Under the pieces are notes generated by a model. The model worked only from the letters and a program-made list of their open reading frames with translations. It was not told the origin of the DNA and searched no databases. The position numbers and the translations under genes are program-made. Shown in pieces: positions 55,098 through 63,545 of a stretch of DNA of 64,000 nt (position 1 is the stretch's first letter; every line of letters begins with the position of its first letter). The stretch is from Bacteroidales bacterium (GTDB lineage Bacteria > Bacteroidota > Bacteroidia > Bacteroidales > Muribaculaceae): positions 1-64,000 of the forward strand of contig JAUNFY010000006.1 in the NCBI GenBank assembly GCA_030524805.1. Reading direction: 5' to 3'.

Positions 55098-55129
55098 CTT
55101 GCATAAGTCGCGGAAAATGCGTAAATTTG
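55098..55129 (+). promoter_or_regulatory. Promoter of the DUF4160-DUF2442 pair
   Basis: CTTG (55098-55101), 20 bp, TAAATTTG (55122-55129). It is part of a 36-bp sequence (55096-55131) repeated exactly at 55671-55706. TGCATAA and TGCGTAA within it, 18 bp apart, could be an operator. Confidence 0.65.
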
Positions 55130-55155
55130 CAATCTATCAGCATACATGCAGAAAA

Positions 55156-55419
55156 ATGGGAACAATCATCAGATACAACGGAATATCAATCTATTATTAT
55201 CCGGGAGACCATAATCCCCCTCATCTGCATGTTTATGCCGGAGATGAAGAGTTTACAATTTCAATCAAAGAGCGCAGGATCGATGGGAACGCTCTCTCAT
55301 CGACCATCGCCATTGTGAACAAACTGATCGATTTAAACATTGATGCTATTAAGATTGAGATTGCAAAGGGAGATAGAGGCGAGAAAATGTCGATAATCAA
55401 GAATATAAAAATCAAATGA
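55156..55419 (+). CDS. DUF4160 protein, putative toxin-antitoxin component
   Basis: 87 aa from the ATG at 55156 (MGTIIRYNGISIYYYPGDHN, then PPHLHVYAG). The DHNPPHLH stretch is the DUF4160 signature. DUF4160 genes are usually paired with DUF2442 genes, as here, with a 1-bp gap. The pair behaves like a toxin-antitoxin unit in genome surveys; the activity is unproven. An ATG at 55117 would lie inside the promoter and is rejected. Confidence 0.85.
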   Translation: MGTIIRYNGISIYYYPGDHNPPHLHVYAGDEEFTISIKERRIDGNALSSTIAIVNKLIDLNIDAIKIEIAKGDRGEKMSIIKNIKIK

Positions 55420-55420
55420 T

Positions 55421-55657
55421 ATGCTGAAAGTTAGCAAAGCCGAATATGGAGGCGATTACACTTTGATATGCACCTTCAATGATGGGAGAAAGAAAAAAGT
55501 GGACATATCCCCTTTATTCAACCTTCCTATCTTTGCAGAACTCAAGGATCTGTCGGAGTTTCTCAAATTCGGACTGGATCCATTCACGGTGTGCTGGGAC
55601 AACGGAGCCGACATCGCTCCAAACTATTTATACACCAACGGAATCGACGTGAACTGA
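55421..55657 (+). CDS. DUF2442 protein, putative toxin-antitoxin component
   Basis: 78 aa. The DUF2442 fold is seen in YTLICTFNDGRKKKVDISPL near the start and TVCWDNGADIAPNYLY at the end. It starts one base after the DUF4160 stop. In such pairs this member is thought to be the partner or antitoxin, possibly DNA-binding. AT-rich, unlike the pectate lyase genes that follow. Confidence 0.85.
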   Translation: MLKVSKAEYGGDYTLICTFNDGRKKKVDISPLFNLPIFAELKDLSEFLKFGLDPFTVCWDNGADIAPNYLYTNGIDVN

Positions 55658-55670
55658 CGTTGGCCATAAA

Positions 55671-55706
55671 AACTTGCATAAGTCGCGGAAAATGCGTAAA
55701 TTTGCA
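55671..55706 (+). repeat. Second copy of the DUF4160 promoter sequence
   Basis: The 36-bp sequence of 55096-55131 is repeated exactly, 575 bp downstream, just after DUF2442. It carries the same CTTG (55673-55676) and TAAATTTG (55697-55704), so it may drive the pectate lyase genes at 55920. Confidence 0.7.
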
Positions 55707-55717
55707 GTTGGATTATA

Positions 55718-55780
55718 ATTCAAGCTTCGCAGGCTTAACTTGAAGGTTATATGGTTATGAGATTATAAGGTTATAAGGTT
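55718..55780 (+). repeat. ATTCA-hairpin-GGTTAT element, copy D
   Basis: ATTCA, TTCAAG / CTTGAA outer stem with CTTCGCAGGCTTAA between, then AAGGTTATATGGTTATGAG and further GGTTATAA units. More diverged than the other three copies. It lies in the leader of the pectate lyase operon. Confidence 0.55.
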
Positions 55781-55919
55781 GGTTTATGTGCAGTTCCTCT
55801 GCGGGTCTTTATCCGAGGGGCGTTCTGCAAGAAACCGGCTGAATACCAAGATCATCAATATAATACGCAGGATGCGAAAACTTTAGTCAGACAAATTAAC
55901 AAACGACTAACCTTATAGA

Positions 55920-57719
55920 ATGAAGAAAACTTTACTACTGGCCGGAGCGCTGACACTCTGCGCACCGGCATTCGCTCAGGAAGCGGCTCCCGCCTTCCCG
56001 GGCGCTGAAGGCCACGGACGCTACGTGACCGCCGGACGAGGCGGAAAAATCGTACACGTAACCAATCTTGAAGACGGCACCACCGCCGACAACAGCCCCG
56101 AAGGCTCGCTGCGCTGGGCGATGAGCCAGGAAGGGCCGAAGACCATCGTCTTCGACGTGAGCGGATATATCGACCTCAAGGCTCAGCTCAACGTGACTTC
56201 CAACACCACCATCGCGGGCCAGACAGCGCCCGGCGGCGGCATCACCCTCCGCTACTATACCCTCTATTTCGGCAACTGCGACAACGTGATAGTGCGCTTC
56301 ATCCGCAGCCGTCGCAGCCAGGTGAAGGACATCAACGACGGCGCCGACGCCACATGGGGACGCCGACGCAAAAACATCATCCTCGACCACTGCTCCTTCT
56401 CGTGGAGCATCGACGAGGTGGCTTCTTTCTACGACAACCGCAACTTCACTATGCAATGGTGCACCGTAGCCGAAGGACTCGCCAACCCGGGCCACTCCAA
56501 GGGAGAGCACAGCTATGGCGGCATCTGGGGCGGCAAGGAGGCTTCCTTCCACCACAACTACATAGCACACGTGCAGAACCGCGCCCCGCGCTTCAACGGC
56601 GCCCGTTATGAATGGAACGGTTGGGACGAGGAGAAATACCAGAACACGGTGGATGCCGAGCGCGTCGACTTCCGCTGCAACCTGCTCTACAACTGGGGCA
56701 AAGGCAACGGCAGCTACGGCGGCCCCGGCGGCGGATATATCAACATCGTGAACAACTACTACAAGGCGGGCCCCGGCACTGCCAACAAGACCCGCGTCAC
56801 CCAGGTGTCGGTGGGCAGCAAAAACAACTCCACCAACGCTGCGCTCATCGGCCTCGCTTCGCGCTACTTCATCGAGGGCAACTACGTGACGGCTGCCTCA
56901 AACCCGGAAAACTACGACTGGAGCGGCGTGAAATACGACAACGGCCTGACGGGCAAGGACGGCGAATACTACATTCCCGACCCCAACCATAAATTCGGCG
57001 AGATCGACGGATATGTGGAAATCAACGGCAAAGACCATCTGCGCCTGAGACTCGACGACCCTATCGACGCCGGCACCGTGACGACACAGAGCGCCACCAC
57101 CGTATATGAGAAAGTGATGGCCTACTGCGGCGCTTCGCTCTACCGCGACGCTGTCGACGCCCGCTACATGGAGGAGTGCAGCACAGGCACCGTGACCTAC
57201 TTCGGCGACGTGCCCAACCCCAAGACCAACAGCATGTCGAACCGCGACGGTATCATTGACTTCATCAACGACCCCAACGGCGAACAGAACCCCAAGACCG
57301 CAAGCTATCCCGCCCTTCTCAGCCTGACACGTGCCGACGACTTCGACACCGACCGCGACGGCATGGCCGATGAGTGGGAGCTCAAAAACGGCCTCAACCC
57401 CAATGATCCCGCCGACGCCAACCTCTACACCGTCGACCCCAAAGGCCTCTACACCAACGTGGAAGTATATATCAACCAGCTGGTGGAAGACATCATGAAG
57501 GAGGGCAACGCCGACGCCATCGACGGAGTGGATGAATACTATCCGGAATGCGTGAAGGTGAGTTCTGTAGGCAGCATCACCGCTTCGGGCGACGTGGCCT
57601 CGATAGAATATTATGACCTCAACGGCCGTCGCCTGAGCGTTCCGGCGGAAGGAATCAACATCCGCCGCACGGTATATACCGACGGCACCATCATGACCGA
57701 TAAAGTAATCAAACGATGA
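55920..57719 (+). CDS. Exported PL1-type pectate lyase (first of pair)
   Basis: 599 aa. Signal peptide (about 1-19, AFAQ end). FPGAEGHGRYVTAGRGGK begins the lyase part; the parallel beta-helix has GSLRWAM, TTIAGQTAPGGG, ILDHCSFSWSIDE and SFHHNYIAH, all PL1-type features. A Ca-binding-like module with DTDRDGMADEWELKNG lies near 480. The C-terminus (IEYYDLNGRRLSVPAEGINI) is sorting-signal-like. It should cleave polygalacturonate by beta-elimination. The TGA overlaps the ATG of the next lyase gene. Confidence 0.88.
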   Translation: MKKTLLLAGALTLCAPAFAQEAAPAFPGAEGHGRYVTAGRGGKIVHVTNLEDGTTADNSPEGSLRWAMSQEGPKTIVFDVSGYIDLKAQLNVTSNTTIAGQTAPGGGITLRYYTLYFGNCDNVIVRFIRSRRSQVKDINDGADATWGRRRKNIILDHCSFSWSIDEVASFYDNRNFTMQWCTVAEGLANPGHSKGEHSYGGIWGGKEASFHHNYIAHVQNRAPRFNGARYEWNGWDEEKYQNTVDAERVDFRCNLLYNWGKGNGSYGGPGGGYINIVNNYYKAGPGTANKTRVTQVSVGSKNNSTNAALIGLASRYFIEGNYVTAASNPENYDWSGVKYDNGLTGKDGEYYIPDPNHKFGEIDGYVEINGKDHLRLRLDDPIDAGTVTTQSATTVYEKVMAYCGASLYRDAVDARYMEECSTGTVTYFGDVPNPKTNSMSNRDGIIDFINDPNGEQNPKTASYPALLSLTRADDFDTDRDGMADEWELKNGLNPNDPADANLYTVDPKGLYTNVEVYINQLVEDIMKEGNADAIDGVDEYYPECVKVSSVGSITASGDVASIEYYDLNGRRLSVPAEGINIRRTVYTDGTIMTDKVIKR

Positions 57720-59557
57720 AAGTATTCAAATTCATGATTGCGGCTGCCCTGGCGGCCGCCTTCTCATTGCAGGCATCGGCACAGGAGACGGCCGACCTGC
57801 CCTCTTTCCCGGGCGCCGAGGGTTTCGGCGCCATCACCACCGGCGGACGCGGCGGCGACGTGTATCATGTCACCAACCTCGACGACAGCGGCGAAGGCAG
57901 CTTCCGCTGGGCATGCGGCAAGTCGGGTGCCCGCACCATCGTGTTTGACGTGAGCGGCACCATCCATCTCAAATCAGAACTGAAACTTAGAAACGGCAAC
58001 GTGACCATCGCGGGTCAGACGGCTCCCGGCGACGGCATCTGCATCGCCGATTATCCCTTCGTGATCTCCGCGCCTAACGTGATAATTCGCTTCATGAGGT
58101 TCCGCCTCGGCAACGAAGCGCTGAAGACCAACAATAAAGCACATGAGGGCGACGGCCTCGGCGGCATGGACGGACAGCGCGTGATGATCGACCACTGCTC
58201 AGTGAGCTGGAGTATCGACGAATGCCTCTCGGTGTACGGATCGAAAAACATCACCGTGCAATGGTGTATGGTGACCCAGAGCCTCGTAAACTCAGGCCAC
58301 TCCAAAGGAGCGCACGGCTACGGCGGCAACTGGGGCGGCGCGGGCGCCAGCTTCCACCACAATCTGCTCGCCCACCACGGCTCGCGCACTCCGCGCCTCG
58401 GGCCGCGCCCAAGCACACAGCTCGACGAACGCCTCGACCTGCGCAACAACGTGATGTACAACTATGCGGGCGAAGGCTGCTACGGTGGCGAAGCGATGAC
58501 CGTGAACATCGTGAACAACTACTACAAGCCGGGCCCCGCGACCGCCTCGCTCAACGCCGGCAAGCAGAAGAGAATGGCAAAGCCGGGCATCCGCACCTTC
58601 GACTACTGCATAAAGGCTGAGAACCTGAAGACTACTGCTAAGAACTACAATAAGGTGATGGGCACATCGCTCACTACATGCACCCTCACCGTAGACCCCT
58701 CCGACAAGGGCTACCTGACATTTGAGGGCGACGAAAACCAGTATGAGATCGACATCGAGAAGCTCTGCATCTACGTAAACGGGCAGGAAGTGAAGGTATC
58801 GACCAACGACTGGGGCAAATGCCTCCACAAATGGGGCAGCTACTACATCGAGGGCAACGTCAACACCAAATACGACGACGTATCGGCCGACAACTGGACC
58901 ATAGGCCTCTTCAACCAGATCGACACCGGCAAGAAGGTAGACTACCACAACGCTACTGAGGAAGACCTGCACGCTTACGTGCCGATGGAGTTTGCCGCAG
59001 TGACCACCCACAGCGCCGACATGGCCTACGAGCGGGTGCTCGACTTCGCCGGCGCGAGCCTGCACCGCGATGCCTACGACGAGATGATGGTGAGCGACAC
59101 CCGCAACGGCGAGGCATCCTGCATAGTGAACGGCATAGGCAAGGGCTTCATCAACAGCCAGGACGAAGTGGTATATGCCGACGGCACCACCGGCTTCCCG
59201 GCCCTCAACTCGCTTGAAGCTCCGGTCGACACCGACGGCGACGGCATGCCCGATGAGTGGGAGATTGCCAACGGGCTGGATCGCAACGACCCGGCCGACG
59301 GCAAAGCCATTGCAGCCAACGGCTACACCAATCTTGAATGCTATCTCAACTCGCTCGTGGCCCACATCATGGAAGGGGGCAACGAAGGGGGCACGCTGCT
59401 GAGCGGCAAGCAGGAATTCGGCGCAGGTGTCGGTGAGATCAGCAACGGTGCTGACTTTGAAAACAATAATGCCATCTACAATGTTAATGGTATGAAGGCC
59501 GATGAGGATTCGAAGGGCATACTGATCCGCAACGGCAAGAAATTTATCAGGAAATAA
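57716..59557 (+). CDS. Exported PL1-type pectate lyase (second of pair)
   Basis: 613 aa, paralog of the preceding gene. Signal peptide (ASAQ end), FPGAEGFGAITTGGRGGD, TIAGQTAPGDG, IDHCSVSWSIDE and SFHHNLLAHHGSRTPR. It keeps the Ca-binding-like DTDGDGMPDEWEIANG and ends KGILIRNGKKFIRK, the same tail type as the protein at 45756. The start ATG overlaps the first gene's stop by four bases, implying translation coupling. The two may differ in substrate (for example methylation or chain length), which cannot be judged here. Confidence 0.88.
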   Translation: MKVFKFMIAAALAAAFSLQASAQETADLPSFPGAEGFGAITTGGRGGDVYHVTNLDDSGEGSFRWACGKSGARTIVFDVSGTIHLKSELKLRNGNVTIAGQTAPGDGICIADYPFVISAPNVIIRFMRFRLGNEALKTNNKAHEGDGLGGMDGQRVMIDHCSVSWSIDECLSVYGSKNITVQWCMVTQSLVNSGHSKGAHGYGGNWGGAGASFHHNLLAHHGSRTPRLGPRPSTQLDERLDLRNNVMYNYAGEGCYGGEAMTVNIVNNYYKPGPATASLNAGKQKRMAKPGIRTFDYCIKAENLKTTAKNYNKVMGTSLTTCTLTVDPSDKGYLTFEGDENQYEIDIEKLCIYVNGQEVKVSTNDWGKCLHKWGSYYIEGNVNTKYDDVSADNWTIGLFNQIDTGKKVDYHNATEEDLHAYVPMEFAAVTTHSADMAYERVLDFAGASLHRDAYDEMMVSDTRNGEASCIVNGIGKGFINSQDEVVYADGTTGFPALNSLEAPVDTDGDGMPDEWEIANGLDRNDPADGKAIAANGYTNLECYLNSLVAHIMEGGNEGGTLLSGKQEFGAGVGEISNGADFENNNAIYNVNGMKADEDSKGILIRNGKKFIRK

Positions 59558-59606
59558 CGGCGCCATGGTGCGCCAGGGCGTGCCATAGCAAAGAATAGAC
59601 ATGACG

Positions 59607-59634
59607 ATGGGGACGCGCCGCGGTGCGTCCCCAT
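59607..59634 (+). terminator. Hairpin after the pectate lyase pair
   Basis: Perfect 10-bp stem ATGGGGACGC / GCGTCCCCAT, loop GCCGCGGT, followed by TCTTAC. The short U-tract makes it a modest terminator. Confidence 0.5.
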
Positions 59635-59653
59635 TCTTACAATATAAACTACG

Positions 59654-60502
59654 ATGGAAATAATCAGAAACAAGGAATTCGGAGGCGAACGCCCTCTGTT
59701 TGAATCGCACAACCTACGACTTGAAAACGTCACTATCCGCAAAGGGGAATCAGCCATCAAGGAATGCAGCAACATCGAGGCCGTAGACTGCCGTTTCGAG
59801 GGAAACTATCCCTTCTGGCACGTGCACAACTTCCTCATCGACCGCTGCTACTTCGACGTGGGCGGACGTTCGGCACTCTGGTATAGCGACAACCTGGTGA
59901 TGCGCGACACCATCATCGACGCCCCGAAGATGTTTCGCGAGATGAAGGATATCGAGCTGCAGAACGTCGTCATCAACGATGCCGACGAGATATTCTGGCG
60001 TTGCCGCAATATAAAGATAAAGAACCTTAAGCTGCACGACGGCACCTACCCCTTCATGTTTTCGGAAAACATAGAGGTTGATGGTCTTGAGTCGGACAGC
60101 AAATACGTGTTCCAATATGTGAAGAACGCCGAAATCCGGAATGCCAAGATCACTACGAAGGATGCCTTCTGGGAGGTGGAGAACGTGACCATCTACGACT
60201 CCGAACTCAACGGAGAGTATCTGGGCTGGCACTCCAAAAACCTGCGTCTGGTGAACTGCCACATCACCGGCGAGCAACCGCTCTGCTATGCCCACGACCT
60301 GGCGCTCGAGAACTGCACATTCGGCCCTGACTGCGACCGCGCCTTCGAATATTCCACTCTCAACGCCTTAATTCGGGGCAAAATCACCAATATCAAGAAT
60401 CCTGCTTCGGGGCATATCGTTGCAGATGAGATCGGTAGCGTCACCATCGACGAGAATATCAAGCAGCCCGCAAACTGCGTGATCGAGACCCGAAATAAAT
60501 AA
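59654..60502 (+). CDS. DUF3737 family protein, right-handed beta-helix
   Basis: 282 aa without signal peptide. Repeats of about 20 residues with hydrophobic core positions (for example LVMRDTIIDAPKMFREMKDI, then ELQNVVINDADEIFWRCRNI) indicate a pentapeptide- or pectin-lyase-like beta-helix. Matches DUF3737 in start and length. Function unknown; the beta-helix alone does not prove enzyme activity. It lies about 60 bp before the aminotransferase gene. Confidence 0.82.
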   Translation: MEIIRNKEFGGERPLFESHNLRLENVTIRKGESAIKECSNIEAVDCRFEGNYPFWHVHNFLIDRCYFDVGGRSALWYSDNLVMRDTIIDAPKMFREMKDIELQNVVINDADEIFWRCRNIKIKNLKLHDGTYPFMFSENIEVDGLESDSKYVFQYVKNAEIRNAKITTKDAFWEVENVTIYDSELNGEYLGWHSKNLRLVNCHITGEQPLCYAHDLALENCTFGPDCDRAFEYSTLNALIRGKITNIKNPASGHIVADEIGSVTIDENIKQPANCVIETRNK

Positions 60503-60562
60503 AACAGGGACATAATAATAAAAACAGGGCCTTCAGAGCCGCAATTACAATAAAAAACAGCC

Positions 60563-61717
60563 ATGACCTACGACTTCGACAAAATAATCAACCGTCGGGG
60601 CACCCTGTCCTACAAGTGGGACTCGGTGGCCGACGGCGTTCTTCCGATGTGGGTGGCCGACATGGATTTCCAGACATGCCCGGCCATCATCGAAGCGCTC
60701 CACAAGAGAATCGACAACGGATGCTTCGGCTATACGCTGGTGCCCGACGAATACTATGATGCCGTAGTCGGCTGGTTTGAAAAGCGGCATGGCTGGCACA
60801 TCGACAAGGAGAAGATGATCTACACGTCGGGGGTGGTGCCGGCGCTGTCGGCCATCATCAAGGCTCTCGCCGCGAAGGGCGACAAGGTGATCATACAGAC
60901 ACCGGTCTACAACTGCTTCTTCTCTTCGATCCGCAACAATGGGTGCGAGATACTCCCCAACCCGCTCCTGAAAAAGGGCGACACCTACGAGATGGATTTC
61001 GACGACCTCGAGCGGAAGGCTGCCGACCCGAAGGCGAAGCTCCTCATACTCTGCAACCCCCACAACCCGGCAGGGCGCGTGTGGACGCGCGATGAGCTGA
61101 CGCAACTGGGCGAGATATGCCGCAAAAACGGAGTGACGGTGATTTCCGACGAAATCCATTGCGAGTTTGTATTCAAGGGCTATCGCTACACTCCTTTCGC
61201 TTCAATCTCGGAGGAATGCGCCGCCACAAGCGTGGTGTGCATCTCGCCGAGCAAAGCCTTCAACATAGCAGGCCTGCAGATAGCCAACATAGTGGCGCCC
61301 AACGAGGACATGCGCACCAGAATCGACAAGGCTATCAATGTCAACGAGGTATGCGACGTGAATCCCTTCGGTGTCATCGCCACGATAGAGGCATACACCA
61401 AAGGGGCAGAATGGATGGATCAGCTCGTGGAGTATATCCATGGCAACTATGAATACATGAAGGAATATTGCGCCCGGCATTTCCCCGCCTTCCCGATAGC
61501 CAGACTGGAGGGAACCTATCTCGTATGGATGGACTGCAGCAGCCTCGGACTCACCTCGGAATTACTTGAGCAGCAGATAGAAGATGAAGTAAAGTTGCGC
61601 CTCAACGCCGGCTCCATGTACGGCCGGGATGGCGAAGGCTACCTTCGCTGGAACCTCGCCTGCCCTCGTGCAGTGCTTGCCGACGGCCTCGACCGCTTCC
61701 GCCGCTACATCGGTTAA
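60563..61717 (+). CDS. MalY/PatB-type PLP aminotransferase (cystathionine beta-lyase-like)
   Basis: 384 aa. PLP-binding lysine in SPSKAFNIAG (Lys231); SDEIHCEF and NPHNPAGRVW are fold-type I features. MalY/PatB proteins cleave C-S bonds of cystathionine or cysteine to give homocysteine or H2S, pyruvate and ammonia, and some act as aminotransferases. The stop overlaps the stop of the convergent cytochrome biogenesis gene by four bases. Confidence 0.88.
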   Translation: MTYDFDKIINRRGTLSYKWDSVADGVLPMWVADMDFQTCPAIIEALHKRIDNGCFGYTLVPDEYYDAVVGWFEKRHGWHIDKEKMIYTSGVVPALSAIIKALAAKGDKVIIQTPVYNCFFSSIRNNGCEILPNPLLKKGDTYEMDFDDLERKAADPKAKLLILCNPHNPAGRVWTRDELTQLGEICRKNGVTVISDEIHCEFVFKGYRYTPFASISEECAATSVVCISPSKAFNIAGLQIANIVAPNEDMRTRIDKAINVNEVCDVNPFGVIATIEAYTKGAEWMDQLVEYIHGNYEYMKEYCARHFPAFPIARLEGTYLVWMDCSSLGLTSELLEQQIEDEVKLRLNAGSMYGRDGEGYLRWNLACPRAVLADGLDRFRRYIG

Positions 61718-63501
61718 TTGTAGGCGTGAAGGGAGTTGAGATAATTGACTCCGAAATAGGTCATGGCCACCGAAAGGATGGCAAAGAGCATGTAGATGTG
61801 GAATGCCGAGGGCTTATTCAGGAAGCGGACACGCGCATGAAGCGGCACCGCATAGACGAGCATCGTGACGAGCGCCCATGTCTCCTTAGGGTCCCACGAC
61901 CAGTATTGTCCCCACGACACGTTGGCCCACACCGAGCCGGTGATGATGCCCATACCGAGCAGATACACACCCGGATAGAGCATACAGAGCGAAAGCGAGC
62001 GCAATTTCTGCGCCAGCGACGGCACCAGTAAGGCGGCCAGCGCAATGATGAAAGTGAAGGCGAGAATGGCATACGACATCATGACGAGCGAGACATGGAG
62101 CGAAAGCCATCCGGAATGAAGCACCGGCATGAGAGGCGTCACCACAGGATTGGAAGCCACCAGATGCGCCACGAGAGCCAACGCACCCGAAGCCAGAAGC
62201 CCGAGCGACAGCAACAGCATGTTGCCGCGCGCGGCAAGAAGGAGTATCAGCTCCATAGTGAGTACCACAAACTGCAACGTCTCGTAGGTGTTGCCGAGCG
62301 GGATGCGGCCTGAAAGATACCATTGGAAAGCGAAACAGCACGCTGAGAGCGCGAAAGCCGCCCAAAGAATAGCCACCGGCAACCGGCCGGCCAACGCCGC
62401 ACGCCGGAAAAGGCCCCTACCCTTTCCGGCAATCTGAATGGCCATCCCGATGAAAAAGCCGGTGAAAAGCAGCATGAACACTATCTTGGTGAAGGGAATG
62501 GAGTTGTAGAGCAGTTCCGACTTCACCCTGCCATCGCCCATAGCCTCGACATCGTCGGGGCGCGGAGTAATCAATTCGCCATTATAGAGAGTGAGGATAA
62601 TACCCACCTTCTCGTCCAGTTCCTCCACCGCGCGCTGATGCTCCTGAGGAAGAGTGAAATAAAGCGACGACACCCTGTAATTGCCGGCCGCGTCGAAAAG
62701 GTCGGACAGCGACGCATAGCCCCCTTTGACGCCGAGAGCATCGCACACGGCCTTCTCCTTGATGCGGATAAGGGGCTGGTCTTTCCATTGTCCCGGAAAA
62801 AGGCGCATCGAGGTGAGGGTCTGCTCCGGCGTGAGCCCCCGGTAAGTGACATCGCCATGCACCTTAAGCATCACATCGCGGGCAAGAGTATTGAAGGTCA
62901 CCACCTTGCCATTATAAAGAACCTGATTGGAGCGGAGGCTGTCGGCCGCCTCACGAGGCACGCCTGCGATACCGGCACCCTGCACATTGCCGGAAAAAGT
63001 CAGGAGCAACGCAATGGTGGCGGCAACCTTACGCAGCAACTTGCGGAAGCGTCCGCCGGGACTGAGCAATATCCAGAGGCCGCTTACGGCAAACAGCAGA
63101 TAACCGGCATATACGGTGAATATTCCGTAAGGGTCATGATTTACAGACAGCACTGTAGCACCCTCGCCATCGTAGGAAGACTGGAGAAAACGGTAACCGT
63201 CGACACTGAGGATATTGTTCATCGACACCACTTCCCTGCGACCCCCTACGAGAAGATGCGACACGTAATCGCGGGGAACCTCTCCGCCGGGATAATACTC
63301 CACCTCAAACTTCTCGAGCGTGAGGGAAACGGGCAAGTCGTGGGAGCGGCCACGGTCGTCGACAAACTTGCTGACCGACTGACCGGGAGCAATCCTGACG
63401 GCACCCTCCTCGCGGGTGAGCCAGGTGAGCACCCCTCCGATAATCATCACTGCAAACGACAGATGCAGCAGAAGGAGGGAAGTCTTCCTAAGCATTTTCA
63501 T
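61714..63501 (-). CDS. Cytochrome c biogenesis protein, ResB-CcsA fusion
   Basis: 595 aa. An N-terminal ResB/CcsB-like part (membrane helix near 9-29, periplasmic domain, helix near 128-150) is followed by a second periplasmic segment and a CcsA part with about eight helices. The haem-handling WWD motif is WGQYWSWDPKETWAL, and HSGWLSLHVSLVMMSYA carries a conserved His. It exports haem and attaches it to apocytochrome c in system II. Such fusions are known in Bacteroidota. Confidence 0.88.
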   Translation of the reverse strand: MKMLRKTSLLLLHLSFAVMIIGGVLTWLTREEGAVRIAPGQSVSKFVDDRGRSHDLPVSLTLEKFEVEYYPGGEVPRDYVSHLLVGGRREVVSMNNILSVDGYRFLQSSYDGEGATVLSVNHDPYGIFTVYAGYLLFAVSGLWILLSPGGRFRKLLRKVAATIALLLTFSGNVQGAGIAGVPREAADSLRSNQVLYNGKVVTFNTLARDVMLKVHGDVTYRGLTPEQTLTSMRLFPGQWKDQPLIRIKEKAVCDALGVKGGYASLSDLFDAAGNYRVSSLYFTLPQEHQRAVEELDEKVGIILTLYNGELITPRPDDVEAMGDGRVKSELLYNSIPFTKIVFMLLFTGFFIGMAIQIAGKGRGLFRRAALAGRLPVAILWAAFALSACCFAFQWYLSGRIPLGNTYETLQFVVLTMELILLLAARGNMLLLSLGLLASGALALVAHLVASNPVVTPLMPVLHSGWLSLHVSLVMMSYAILAFTFIIALAALLVPSLAQKLRSLSLCMLYPGVYLLGMGIITGSVWANVSWGQYWSWDPKETWALVTMLVYAVPLHARVRFLNKPSAFHIYMLFAILSVAMTYFGVNYLNSLHAYN

Positions 63502-63519
63502 TAGTAATATTGGTATTGA

Positions 63520-63539
63520 GCCGGGGTTTCACCCCCGGC
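63520..63539 (-). other. Hairpin between the Rid-like and ResB-CcsA genes
   Basis: Perfect 7-bp stem GCCGGGG / CCCCGGC, loop TTTCAC. On the minus strand it is followed by TCAATACC, so termination is doubtful. Confidence 0.4.
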
Positions 63540-63545
63540 AGAATT

